This document shows, in pieces, positions 1 through 6,912 of a stretch of DNA of 10,638 nucleotides. Made by a program: the position numbers and the translations under genes. Positions within the stretch are counted from its first letter, which is position 1, and the number at the start of each line of letters is the position of its first letter. The notes beneath the pieces were generated by a model that worked only from the letters and a program-made list of their open reading frames with translations, made no database searches and was not told the origin of the DNA. Source of the stretch: JBNJDW01 sp051745265 (GTDB lineage Bacteria > Pseudomonadota > Alphaproteobacteria > Micavibrionales > CSBR16-224); NCBI GenBank assembly GCA_051745265.1, contig JBNJDW010000050.1, forward strand, positions 1-10,638, given 5' to 3'.

Positions 1-311
1 CGCGCCGGGGCGCCGGTCGGCTTTTGGGCTTTCATCGCCTGAAGATGACCGTTATCAAGGGCAAAAATGATATCATAGCGTTCAAAATCGGCATCCTCAA
101 TCTGCCGTGCCCGGTAATGCGAAATATCAATACCGTGTTCACCGGCCACCTTGATCGCTCTTGCATCCGGCGGTTCGCCGGCATGCAGACCATACGTCCC
201 CGCAGAATCACAGATGATATCCAAACCGGCGTTTTTTATCAGGTCTTCCATGATCCCCTGCGCCGTTGGGGACCGGCAGATATTTCCCGTGCAAACAAAC
301 AGCAGTTTCAT
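1..311 (-). CDS. Low-molecular-weight protein-tyrosine phosphatase (3' end outside window)
   Basis: Cytosolic phosphatase of the low-molecular-weight family (arsenate-reductase-like fold), which hydrolyses phosphotyrosine or other small phospho-substrates. Read leftward from the ATG at 311-309, the first 103 codons are present. The protein opens MKLLFVCTGNICRSPTAQ: the phosphate-binding loop C-x5-R-S is C7 to R13-S14, right at the N-terminus as in this family. Further matches are the D-S-A-G-T segment near residue 35 and the A-L-D-N-G-H-L segment near residue 85. The C-terminal D-P-Y motif with the general-acid aspartate would lie outside the window. A perfect GGAGG (minus strand, 324-320) sits 8 bases before the start, inside the last codons of the acetyltransferase gene, and only 3 bases separate the two genes, so they are probably co-transcribed and translationally coupled. 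Its substrate is unknown; in other bacteria such enzymes act on tyrosine kinases of polysaccharide export or on small phospho-compounds. Confidence 0.93.
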   Translation of the reverse strand, partial: MKLLFVCTGNICRSPTAQGIMEDLIKNAGLDIICDSAGTYGLHAGEPPDARAIKVAGEHGIDISHYRARQIEDADFERYDIIFALDNGHLQAMKAQKPTGAPA

Positions 312-314
312 TTT

Positions 315-878
315 CTAAACCTCCAACGCTTGTCTGATATTTGCCCATTCTGCAACCCGAATGCCGTAATGTACGTGATCGACAAAATGATCATACAGCC
401 ATTCGTAATCGCGCAAAACACCTTCCTGTTTAAAACCCAGCCGTTCCGGCACGGCGCGGCTTTTGGCGTTTCCGGGAGCGGCGTGGATTTCCACATAATT
501 AAGTTTAAGCTCTACAAACAGGTAATCAAGCACAGCTGCAACCGATCGGGTCATCGCCCCGCGCCCTGTATATTCGGCGCCCAGCCAATAGCCGATGGAT
601 GAGCGCCGGTGCTGCCATTCAATAAAATGCGTGCCCAGCACACCGGCAATTTCACCATCAACAACGATCCCCAGTTCAAAGCCGATGTTTTTGGCAAATT
701 TTTCCTTGCCCAGCTTGATATAATCCAGTGTATCCTGCGCAGTTTGTGTTTTATCGAGCCAGCCCAGCCATTCGCGCAGATGTTCGCGGTTGCGATCCAC
801 CAGATCAAACAACGGCGGCGCATGCTGTTCCTGTAACAAAATAAGCTCAAGATCGTCATCGACTTTGCGGCTGAACAT
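315..878 (-). CDS. GNAT-family N-acetyltransferase, RimJ/RimL-like (copy 1)
   Basis: Predicted cytosolic acetyl-CoA-dependent N-acetyltransferase of 187 residues, the usual size for the RimJ/RimL/YdaF branch that acetylates ribosomal-protein N-termini or small amines. The acetyl-CoA loop is visible as Y-T-G-R-G-A-M-T (residues 103-110). The following helix is S-V-A-A-V-L-D-Y-L-F, and the late family signature N-A-K-S-R-A-V-P-E-R-L-G-F ends at residue 149. The N-terminal half has L-E-L-I-L-L-Q-E and the W-L-G-W-L segment typical of this branch. The start is ATG at 878-876 with an AGAGG Shine-Dalgarno 7-8 bases upstream. It is about 54% identical, without gaps, to the acetyltransferase just upstream, so the pair arose by tandem duplication. 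P144 replaces the alanine seen in the paralogue's I-A-E-R-M-G-F. The real substrate cannot be read from sequence; an antibiotic or polyamine acetyltransferase role is also possible. Confidence 0.93.
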   Translation of the reverse strand: MFSRKVDDDLELILLQEQHAPPLFDLVDRNREHLREWLGWLDKTQTAQDTLDYIKLGKEKFAKNIGFELGIVVDGEIAGVLGTHFIEWQHRRSSIGYWLGAEYTGRGAMTRSVAAVLDYLFVELKLNYVEIHAAPGNAKSRAVPERLGFKQEGVLRDYEWLYDHFVDHVHYGIRVAEWANIRQALEV

Positions 879-909
879 AACGGGCCTCTGTAATTTTGAA
901 CCAATTTCG

Positions 910-938
910 AGTGTAGCGCGACTTCAGGACCGGCACAA
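910..938 (-). promoter_or_regulatory. Possible sigma-70 promoter for acetyltransferase copy 1
   Basis: In the 67-base gap between the two acetyltransferase genes, the minus strand has TTGTGC (938-933), a 17-base spacer and TACACT (915-910). That matches the consensus at 3 of 6 and 4 of 6 positions with ideal spacing. The transcript would start about 25 bases before the copy 1 ATG. Copy 1 and the phosphatase could therefore be transcribed independently of copy 2. The match is weak and could be chance. Confidence 0.28.
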
Positions 939-945
939 ATTGAAT

Positions 946-1491
946 CTAATCTTTCCGCCTCTCTGCCGCCCGCATCCCATAATGTTCAAGATCATAAAAC
1001 TGACCGCGCAGCACCGTATAATCGCGCAATGTACCTTCATGTTTAAAGCCCATACGCTCGGCAATGGACCGGCTTCTGACATTCCGGGTTTTGGCCCGCA
1101 GCGAGACGTAATTCAAACCAAGCGTATCAAACAGATAATCCAGCACCGCGCCGATCGCATGTGTCATGATGCCGCGTCCGGCATAATCCGCATCCAGCCA
1201 GTAGGCAATGGATGTCCGGTTATGCGCCGTGTCGATTTCATTGACAACAATAACGCCAACGATATCGCCTTTGAAAAAAATCCCGCAGGCAAAACCATTG
1301 TTTTGGGCATAACGGCGCTGGGCCTTTTTAATAAAACGCAACGTATCATCAGCCGATTGTGTCTGATCCACCCAGCACAGCCATTGGCGCAGATGATCGC
1401 GGTTTCGGTCAACCCGTTCAAACAAGGCTGTTGCATGATGTTCCTGCAACAGGATAAGCTCTAAATCCTTGTTAATATTATGACCGAACAT
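946..1491 (-). CDS. GNAT-family N-acetyltransferase, RimJ/RimL-like (copy 2)
   Basis: Predicted acetyl-CoA-dependent N-acetyltransferase of 181 residues, paralogous to the gene immediately downstream. The acetyl-CoA loop is Y-A-G-R-G-I-M-T (103-110) and the late signature is R-S-R-S-I-A-E-R-M-G-F (139-149). Blocks shared with copy 1 include D-L-E-L-I-L-L-Q-E, V-D-R-N-R, A-V-L-D-Y-L-F, L-N-Y-V and E-G-x-L-R-D-Y. The copies differ most in the central strand region (residues 55-95) and after residue 155, where substrate contacts would be expected, so they may have different targets. The start is ATG at 1491-1489, preceded by an A/G-rich stretch (ACAGGGAACAGGG) that supplies a Shine-Dalgarno. The 3' end lies 67 bases before copy 1. 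The gene is divergent from mnmC across 61 bases. Confidence 0.93.
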   Translation of the reverse strand: MFGHNINKDLELILLQEHHATALFERVDRNRDHLRQWLCWVDQTQSADDTLRFIKKAQRRYAQNNGFACGIFFKGDIVGVIVVNEIDTAHNRTSIAYWLDADYAGRGIMTHAIGAVLDYLFDTLGLNYVSLRAKTRNVRSRSIAERMGFKHEGTLRDYTVLRGQFYDLEHYGMRAAERRKD

Positions 1492-1552
1492 GGCCCTGTT
1501 CCCTGTAATATAATCATGCTAAAGCGGTTTAAAAACCAATGGAAAGTATACT
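1492..1552. promoter_or_regulatory. Divergent spacer between acetyltransferase copy 2 and mnmC
   Basis: Both flanking genes must be transcribed from or through these 61 bases. A perfect TATAAT lies on the plus strand at 1509-1514, and the minus strand reads ATTATATTA over the same bases, so either direction could use it. No convincing -35 element accompanies it on either strand. An inverted repeat GGTTT-AA-AAACC lies at 1526-1537 and could be an operator or chance. The mnmC ribosome site GGAAAG is at 1541-1546. Confidence 0.4.
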
Positions 1553-3526
1553 GTGACTTTAAAACCTGCACAAATCGCCTTTGACCAAAATGGCCGTCTA
1601 ATCAGCACGGCGTATAACGATATTTATTTTCAACCCGAAGACAGCCGTGCAGAATCAGAATATGTTTTTTTACAACAGGGCCACGTCCGGCAGATATTCG
1701 CCGCTGAAAACGCCGCGGAGGATATCATCATTGCCGAGCTTGGTTTTGGCACAGGGCTGAACTTTCTGTTGACCTGGCAGGCGTTCAAAGACACCGCGCC
1801 GACGTCTAAAAATCTGCATTTCATCAGTTTTGAAAAACATCCGCTCAGGCTTGAGGATATGCAAAAAATCCATCAATACTGGCCCGATTTAAAGCCCCTG
1901 TCAGACACGCTGATTGGCCAATACCCGTTTTTAAGCAGCGGCATCCACCAGTGTCATTTTCCCGAGGAACGGGTCAGTCTGACGCTGGTCTTTGGCGATG
2001 TCACCGATACCTTACCGCCTATGGATTTTGGCCGCGGCGTGGATGTCTGGTATCTGGATGGCTTTGCCCCGGCGAAAAACCCGGATATGTGGGCAGCGCC
2101 TTTATGGTCAGCCATGGCCGCTGCCACCAAACCCTATGGCCGGATTACCACCTTTACCGCCGCAGGCGCTGTCCGGCGCGGTTTGCAGACAGCTGGCTTT
2201 GCCGTTGAAAAAAGTAAGGGCTATGGCCGCAAACGCGATATGCTGGTCGGCGCTTTGGACAATACGCCGCCATCGCCGGACCAGCAACCGGCCTATTACC
2301 AACTGCCACCCCCACCGGCAAAACCGGAATCAGTCACCGTTATCGGGGCCGGCATTGCCGGCTGCACCCTTGCCGAGGCGCTGACACGTCACGGACAGGC
2401 GGTGACTTTGATAGACCGCCAGCCGCAGCCCGCAGACGAAGCCTCAGGCAATCCTTTTGCGGCCGTCTATCCCAAACTGAATGCCACAGACAGCCCGGCT
2501 GATCAGTTTTATCAGCAGGCCTTCAGCTATAGCCAGCGTTTATATAAGCACCTGCCAAACAGTTCTTTTACCCCCTGCGGCGTCATGCAGATTGACCGCA
2601 ATGCCGAAACCCGGGACCGGCACCATAAAATCGCCGGTCGCGGACTGCCGACGGAGCTGGTCTGTTACCTTGACTCAGAAGCCACCACTGAACAGGCCGG
2701 TATACCGCTTGACGATGGCGGGATATTTTTCCCCAAGGCTGGCACCGTATCACCGCCAATGCTCTGTCAGGCCCTGTTACAAAGGGCCAGAGACACCGGA
2801 TTATTGACCGAACACTATGCAGCCCCGGTCACCGCCATAAACCAGATCAACGGATCATGGCAGATTAAGAGCCCCGACACTGAGCATAACAGCGATATTG
2901 TTCTTCTTGCCGATGGTACAGATCTACAACATACAGAGATGACCGGCTGGCTGCCGATTGAATATGTCCGCGGTCAGGTCACCGGCTGGCGCGGATCACA
3001 GACCAGCCTAAGCCTAAAAAGCGTCCTCTGCCACAAGGGCTATATGACACCGGCATTTGAAGGCCGACACTGGCTGGGCGCGACCTTTGACAAAGGGGCG
3101 GCGCCCGATCCCCACCCCCGGGCAGAGGCCCATCAGCGCAATATGACACAATTATTTACCGAACTGCCGGTCTTTGACAGTGATTACACAATATCTGAGC
3201 TGTCAGGCCGCATGGCCACCCGGATCACAACCCCGGACCGCCTGCCGGTCATGGGGCCGCTGATCGACAAAGCCGGTTTTGATACAAAATACACCGCATT
3301 ACTGAATGATGCCTCAACCCGGTTCAAAGACAGGCCCCAATATTGGCCGGGCCTGTATGTCTGCGGCGGGCTTGGATCGCACGGCATGACCACGGCGCCT
3401 TATCTGGCTGAAATTCTGGCGGCACATATATCCGCCCGCCCGCTGCCGGTGGATCAAAACCTGCTCGCCGCCTTATTACCAACGCGCTTTGCCGTGCGCG
3501 CATTGAAACGGAAAAAATACCTGTAA
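1553..3526 (+). CDS. mnmC: Bifunctional tRNA mnm5(s2)U34 biosynthesis enzyme MnmC
   Basis: Cytosolic tRNA-modifying enzyme for wobble uridine 34. The C-terminal FAD domain oxidatively removes the carboxymethyl group from cmnm5(s2)U to give nm5(s2)U, and the N-terminal S-adenosylmethionine domain methylates this to mnm5(s2)U. It acts after MnmE/MnmG. The 657 residues match the usual fused form (E. coli about 670). The methyltransferase domain (about 1-235) shows E-L-G-F-G-T-G (62-68) and L-D-G-F-A-P-A-K-N-P-D-M-W (168-180). A proline-rich linker (about 238-259) follows. The oxidoreductase domain begins with the dinucleotide-binding fingerprint V-T-V-I-G-A-G-I-A-G-C (261-271) and ends with G-G-L-G-S-H-G-M-T (605-613). 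The start is GTG at 1553: an in-frame stop lies at 1520-1522 with no ATG between, and GGAAAG lies 6 bases upstream. The short basic tail R-A-L-K-R-K-K-Y-L is probably real because no frameshift is visible. Confidence 0.97.
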   Translation: MTLKPAQIAFDQNGRLISTAYNDIYFQPEDSRAESEYVFLQQGHVRQIFAAENAAEDIIIAELGFGTGLNFLLTWQAFKDTAPTSKNLHFISFEKHPLRLEDMQKIHQYWPDLKPLSDTLIGQYPFLSSGIHQCHFPEERVSLTLVFGDVTDTLPPMDFGRGVDVWYLDGFAPAKNPDMWAAPLWSAMAAATKPYGRITTFTAAGAVRRGLQTAGFAVEKSKGYGRKRDMLVGALDNTPPSPDQQPAYYQLPPPPAKPESVTVIGAGIAGCTLAEALTRHGQAVTLIDRQPQPADEASGNPFAAVYPKLNATDSPADQFYQQAFSYSQRLYKHLPNSSFTPCGVMQIDRNAETRDRHHKIAGRGLPTELVCYLDSEATTEQAGIPLDDGGIFFPKAGTVSPPMLCQALLQRARDTGLLTEHYAAPVTAINQINGSWQIKSPDTEHNSDIVLLADGTDLQHTEMTGWLPIEYVRGQVTGWRGSQTSLSLKSVLCHKGYMTPAFEGRHWLGATFDKGAAPDPHPRAEAHQRNMTQLFTELPVFDSDYTISELSGRMATRITTPDRLPVMGPLIDKAGFDTKYTALLNDASTRFKDRPQYWPGLYVCGGLGSHGMTTAPYLAEILAAHISARPLPVDQNLLAALLPTRFAVRALKRKKYL

Positions 3527-3528
3527 AC

Positions 3529-3557
3529 CTTGCCCGACTCGGGGTTTCGGTATATAT
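3529..3557 (+). promoter_or_regulatory. Possible heat-shock (RpoH-type) promoter of dnaK
   Basis: CTTGCCC at 3529-3535 is followed 12 bases later by CGGTATATAT at 3548-3557. This resembles the RpoH pattern (CTTG-rich -35, short spacer, C-rich or TAT-type -10) expected before dnaK in alphaproteobacteria. The leader would be about 100 bases. The -10 half is not a close match, and the small inverted repeat CCCGA-C-TCGGG overlaps the spacer. No CIRCE element (the HrcA operator) is visible between mnmC and dnaK. Confidence 0.4.
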
Positions 3558-3662
3558 ATAGTTCAGATAGTGATTTTTGATCATTATCGGTAATAACATA
3601 GGAAATCACGATGGTCGCTGTGGAAAGCGGGGCCATCAGAGTATTTGCCAAAGGAGAACATT

Positions 3663-5621
3663 ATGAGCAAAGTAATCGGTATCGATCTCGGTACAACAAA
3701 TTCCTGCGTCGCTATTATGGACGGCGACAAACCCAAAGTTATCGAAAATTCAGAAGGCGCGCGGACAACCCCGTCGATGATCGCCTTTACGGATGACGGC
3801 GAACGCCTTGTTGGCCAGCCGGCAAAACGCCAGGCGGTGACCAACCCTGAAAAAACCCTTTACGGTATCAAGCGCCTGATTGGCCGCCGCTTTAAAGAAG
3901 ATCAGGTTAAAGAATTACGCGACAAAGCCTCCTTCCATGTCATCGAAGGTGAAAACGGCGATGCCTGGGTAAAAGTGGATGATGAGAAATTCGCCCCGTC
4001 CCAGATCAGCGCCCTTGTCCTGCAAAAAATGAAAGAAACCGCCGAAAGCCATTTGGGCGAAACGGTAACCCAGGCCGTGATTACGGTGCCGGCCTATTTC
4101 AACGACAGCCAGCGTCAGGCGACCAAAGATGCCGGTAAAATTGCCGGTCTGGAAGTGCTGCGCATTATTAACGAGCCGACAGCCGCAGCGCTGGCCTATG
4201 GTCTGGATAAAAAAGAAAGCGGCACGATCGTTGTTTATGACCTTGGCGGCGGGACTTTTGATGTCTCGATCCTCGAAGTCGGCGACGGCGTATTTGAAGT
4301 CAAAGCGACCAATGGTGATACCTTCCTGGGTGGTGAAGATTTCGACAGCCGGATCATTGATTTTCTGGCCGATGAATTCAAAAACGATCAGGGCATTGAC
4401 CTGCGCGGTGACAAACTGGCACTGCAGCGCCTGAAAGAAGCCGCCGAGAAAGCCAAGATCGAGCTTTCCAGCGCCTCACAAACCGAAGTCAACCTGCCGT
4501 TCATCACCGCCGATCAATCCGGCCCCAAACATCTGAACGTCAAGCTGACGCGGGCCAAGCTGGAATCACTGGTCGAAGATCTGGTCAAGCGGACGCTTGA
4601 TCCGTGCAAAGCGGCCTTGAAAGATGCCGGCATTAAGACCTCTGAAATTGATGACATCATTCTGGTCGGCGGTATGACCCGCATGCCCAAAATTCAGGAA
4701 GTCGTCAAAGATTTCTTCGGCAAAGAACCGCATAAAGGTGTCAATCCCGATGAAGTTGTTGCCGATGGTGCGGCCATTCAGGGCGGCGTTCTGGCCGGGG
4801 ATGTGAAAGACGTTCTGTTGCTGGATGTCACACCGCTGTCACTTGGTATTGAAACACTGGGTGGGGTCTTTACCCGTCTGATCGAACGCAATACAACGAT
4901 CCCGACCAAAAAATCACAGGTCTTCTCAACGGCTGAAGACAGCCAGAGCGCTGTGACCATCCGGGTCTTCCAGGGGGAACGCGAAATGGCCTCTGACAAC
5001 AAAATGCTCGGCCAGTTTGATCTGGTGGGTATCCCGCCTGCACCACGCGGCGTGCCGCAGATCGAAGTGACCTTTGACATTGATGCCAACGGTATCGTTC
5101 AGGTCTCGGCCAAGGATAAGGCGACCAATAAGGAACAGCAGATCCGCATTCAGGCCTCAGGCGGTCTGTCAGACTCTGATATCGAGCAAATGGTCAAGGA
5201 TGCCGAAGCCAATGCCGATACGGATAAACAGCGTCGTGAGCTGATCGAAGCCAGAAACCAGGCCGAAGCGCTGATTCACTCCACCGAGAAATCTATTTCT
5301 GATCTTGGCGATAAACTGCCGGAAGAAGACAAGACCCCGGTTGAAGCCGCAATTGAAGATCTGAAATCCGTCATGGATGGCGAGGATCTGGAAGAGATTC
5401 AGAACAAAACCAATGTTCTGCAGGAAGCCTCGATGAAAATCGGTGAGCATCTCTACCGCATGCAGCAGGAAGAAAGCGCCGGCGGCGCCGACGAGACTGC
5501 GGCAGAAGGCGGTGAAGCCGATGCAGACTCTGCGGAAGAGCCTGAAATTTATGATGCTGAATTCACCGAAGTCGATGAAGACTCCGATGATGAAGATGAT
5601 AAAAAAGCAGGTACTGCATAA
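3663..5621 (+). CDS. dnaK: Molecular chaperone DnaK (Hsp70)
   Basis: Cytosolic ATP-dependent Hsp70 chaperone that binds exposed hydrophobic segments and works with DnaJ and GrpE. The start is ATG at 3663, 6 bases after a strong AAGGAG (3651-3656), giving 652 residues; an in-frame TTG at 3645 would add six residues upstream of the normal M-S-K-V-I-G-I-D-L-G-T-T-N-S start and is rejected. The ATPase domain shows I-D-L-G-T-T-N-S (7-14), K70, I-N-E-P-T-A-A-A (169-176), D-L-G-G-G-T-F-D (193-200, with phosphate-contacting T198) and L-V-G-G-M-T-R (334-340). The interdomain linker V-L-L-L-D-V is 384-389. The substrate domain and helical lid follow. The tail keeps D-A-E-F-T-E-V, then runs acidic and ends K-K-A-G-T-A. 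dnaJ follows after 114 bases; grpE is not in the window. Confidence 0.99.
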   Translation: MSKVIGIDLGTTNSCVAIMDGDKPKVIENSEGARTTPSMIAFTDDGERLVGQPAKRQAVTNPEKTLYGIKRLIGRRFKEDQVKELRDKASFHVIEGENGDAWVKVDDEKFAPSQISALVLQKMKETAESHLGETVTQAVITVPAYFNDSQRQATKDAGKIAGLEVLRIINEPTAAALAYGLDKKESGTIVVYDLGGGTFDVSILEVGDGVFEVKATNGDTFLGGEDFDSRIIDFLADEFKNDQGIDLRGDKLALQRLKEAAEKAKIELSSASQTEVNLPFITADQSGPKHLNVKLTRAKLESLVEDLVKRTLDPCKAALKDAGIKTSEIDDIILVGGMTRMPKIQEVVKDFFGKEPHKGVNPDEVVADGAAIQGGVLAGDVKDVLLLDVTPLSLGIETLGGVFTRLIERNTTIPTKKSQVFSTAEDSQSAVTIRVFQGEREMASDNKMLGQFDLVGIPPAPRGVPQIEVTFDIDANGIVQVSAKDKATNKEQQIRIQASGGLSDSDIEQMVKDAEANADTDKQRRELIEARNQAEALIHSTEKSISDLGDKLPEEDKTPVEAAIEDLKSVMDGEDLEEIQNKTNVLQEASMKIGEHLYRMQQEESAGGADETAAEGGEADADSAEEPEIYDAEFTEVDEDSDDEDDKKAGTA

Positions 5622-5631
5622 TCAGACAGAC

Positions 5632-5712
5632 CATCCCGGATCGGGACCAGCGCCTGCCTGTATTTATATGATATAGGCGCGGCCGGGACCGGTCCGGGAT
5701 GTTTTTATTTTC
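5632..5712 (+). terminator. Terminator-like hairpin between dnaK and dnaJ
   Basis: CATCCCGGA (5632-5640) is the exact reverse complement of TCCGGGATG (5693-5701), which runs straight into TTTTTATTT (5702-5710). An inner pair, GCGCC (5650-5654) with GGCGC (5676-5680), extends the structure, with an A/T-rich apex. This has the form of a Rho-independent terminator, probably partial, because dnaJ and dapB have no other obvious promoter. The 5' arm can instead fold locally as TCCCG-GAT-CGGGA (5634-5646), and GGACCGGTCC (5686-5695) is palindromic, so competing structures are possible. It may keep DnaJ and DapB below DnaK levels or stabilise the dnaK mRNA 3' end. Confidence 0.75.
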
Positions 5713-5735
5713 GGACTTGATGGATAACAGGAACT

Positions 5736-6905
5736 ATGGCCAAACGCGACTATTACGAAATTCTAGGGGTGGAAAAAACAGCCGATGCGGGAGAGCTGAA
5801 AAAGGCCTACCGCAAAAAAGCAATGAAATATCACCCTGACCGTAATCCGGACGACAAGGATGCAGAGACAAAATTTAAAGAACTGAATGAAGCCTATGAC
5901 GTTCTGAAAGATGAACAGAAACGCGCCGCTTATGACCGGTTTGGTCATGGTGCCTTTGAAGGCGGCATGGGCGGTGGCGGCCGTCCCGGAGCCGGCGGCA
6001 TGGGTGGAATGGGCGGCATGGGCGGTGCCGGTTTTTCCGATATTTTTGAAGAAATGTTCGGTGATTTCATGGGCGGCGGCGCTGGCGGTGCCAGAGGCGG
6101 CAATACCGGCGGCGCCAAACGCGGTGCCGATTTAAGCTATGAGCTTGAGATCACGCTGGAAGAAGCCTTTAACGGCAAAGAAGCCACGATCCGCATTCCC
6201 ACCTGGGAAAGCTGCGAGACCTGTAGCGGCAGCGGCGCTGAACCCGGATCAAAACCGATCATCTGTGACACGTGCAGCGGCGTTGGCCGGGTCCGTATGC
6301 AACAGGGCTTTTTCACGGTCGAGCGCACCTGCCCCAGCTGTAACGGTCAGGGCGAGATCATCAAAGATCCGTGCAAATCCTGTCAGGGATCAGGCCGCAA
6401 ACGTAAAGAGAAAAAATTACAGGTCACCATCCCCGCCGGGGTTGAAGACGGCATGCGTATCCGTCTGGCCGGCGAAGGTGAGGCCGGGATCCGCGGTGGC
6501 GGCAATGGTGATCTCTATGTCTTTATCAGCGTTAAACCGCACCGGTTTTTCCAACGCGAAGGCACCAATCTGTTCTGCCGGGTGCCGGTATCGATCAACA
6601 CGGTTGCCCTTGGCGGCACGGTGGAGGTGCCGACCATCGAAGGCCGCAAATCCAAGGTCACCATCCCTGCCGGAACCCAGACAGGCCAGCAATTCCGCCT
6701 GAAAGGCAAAGGCATGAGCGTCCTGCGCGCACCCAGCCGCGGTGATATGTTTATTGAGGTCACGGTCGAAACCCCGGTGAATCTGAGTAAAAAACAAAAA
6801 GAACTGCTCAAGGAATTTTCTGACGGCAATACCAAGAAAAACAATCCGAAATCCTCCGGCTTTTTTGACAAGGTTAAAGAGCTTTGGGAAGACCTGAAAG
6901 ACTGA
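5736..6905 (+). CDS. dnaJ: Chaperone protein DnaJ (Hsp40)
   Basis: Co-chaperone that delivers unfolded substrates to DnaK and stimulates its ATPase. It has 389 residues, class A (type I) architecture. The J domain spans about 1-70 with the essential H-P-D at 33-35. The Gly/Phe-rich region (about 71-125) contains a short G-G-M tandem run around residues 86-97. The zinc-binding region has all four C-x-x-C-x-G-x-G motifs, at C160, C177, C199 and C213. Two beta-rich substrate-binding domains and the C-terminal dimerisation segment follow. The start is ATG at 5736 with AGGA at 5729-5732. It lies downstream of a terminator-like hairpin, so its expression probably depends on readthrough from dnaK or on an unseen promoter. 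dapB begins 7 bases after its stop. Confidence 0.99.
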   Translation: MAKRDYYEILGVEKTADAGELKKAYRKKAMKYHPDRNPDDKDAETKFKELNEAYDVLKDEQKRAAYDRFGHGAFEGGMGGGGRPGAGGMGGMGGMGGAGFSDIFEEMFGDFMGGGAGGARGGNTGGAKRGADLSYELEITLEEAFNGKEATIRIPTWESCETCSGSGAEPGSKPIICDTCSGVGRVRMQQGFFTVERTCPSCNGQGEIIKDPCKSCQGSGRKRKEKKLQVTIPAGVEDGMRIRLAGEGEAGIRGGGNGDLYVFISVKPHRFFQREGTNLFCRVPVSINTVALGGTVEVPTIEGRKSKVTIPAGTQTGQQFRLKGKGMSVLRAPSRGDMFIEVTVETPVNLSKKQKELLKEFSDGNTKKNNPKSSGFFDKVKELWEDLKD

Positions 6906-6912
6906 ATGTAGA

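Noticed and set aside
24..602. Long open frame on the plus strand opposite the phosphatase and acetyltransferase copy 1
   Set aside because: It is antisense to two genes with clear family motifs, spans both of them, and its translation has no recognisable domain. A similar plus-strand frame at 790-1464 is rejected for the same reason.
3533..3543. CCCGA-C-TCGGG inverted repeat after mnmC as a terminator
   Set aside because: The usable stem is about four base pairs with a three-base loop, and the following GTTTCGG is not a T-run.
3645..3662. Upstream TTG start adding six residues to DnaK
   Set aside because: The TTG precedes and overlaps the region of the strong AAGGAG site, which is spaced correctly for the ATG at 3663, and the family begins at M-S-K-V-I-G.
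3611..3796. Small open frame beginning ATG-GTC before dnaK
   Set aside because: Most of it overlaps the dnaK 5' end in another frame, it has no good ribosome site, and it resembles nothing known; a leader peptide role cannot be supported.
5953..6036. Glycine-rich repeat in dnaJ as a mobile or satellite repeat
   Set aside because: The repeated GGCGGCATG-type units encode the normal Gly-rich linker of DnaJ; short tandem variation there is ordinary.
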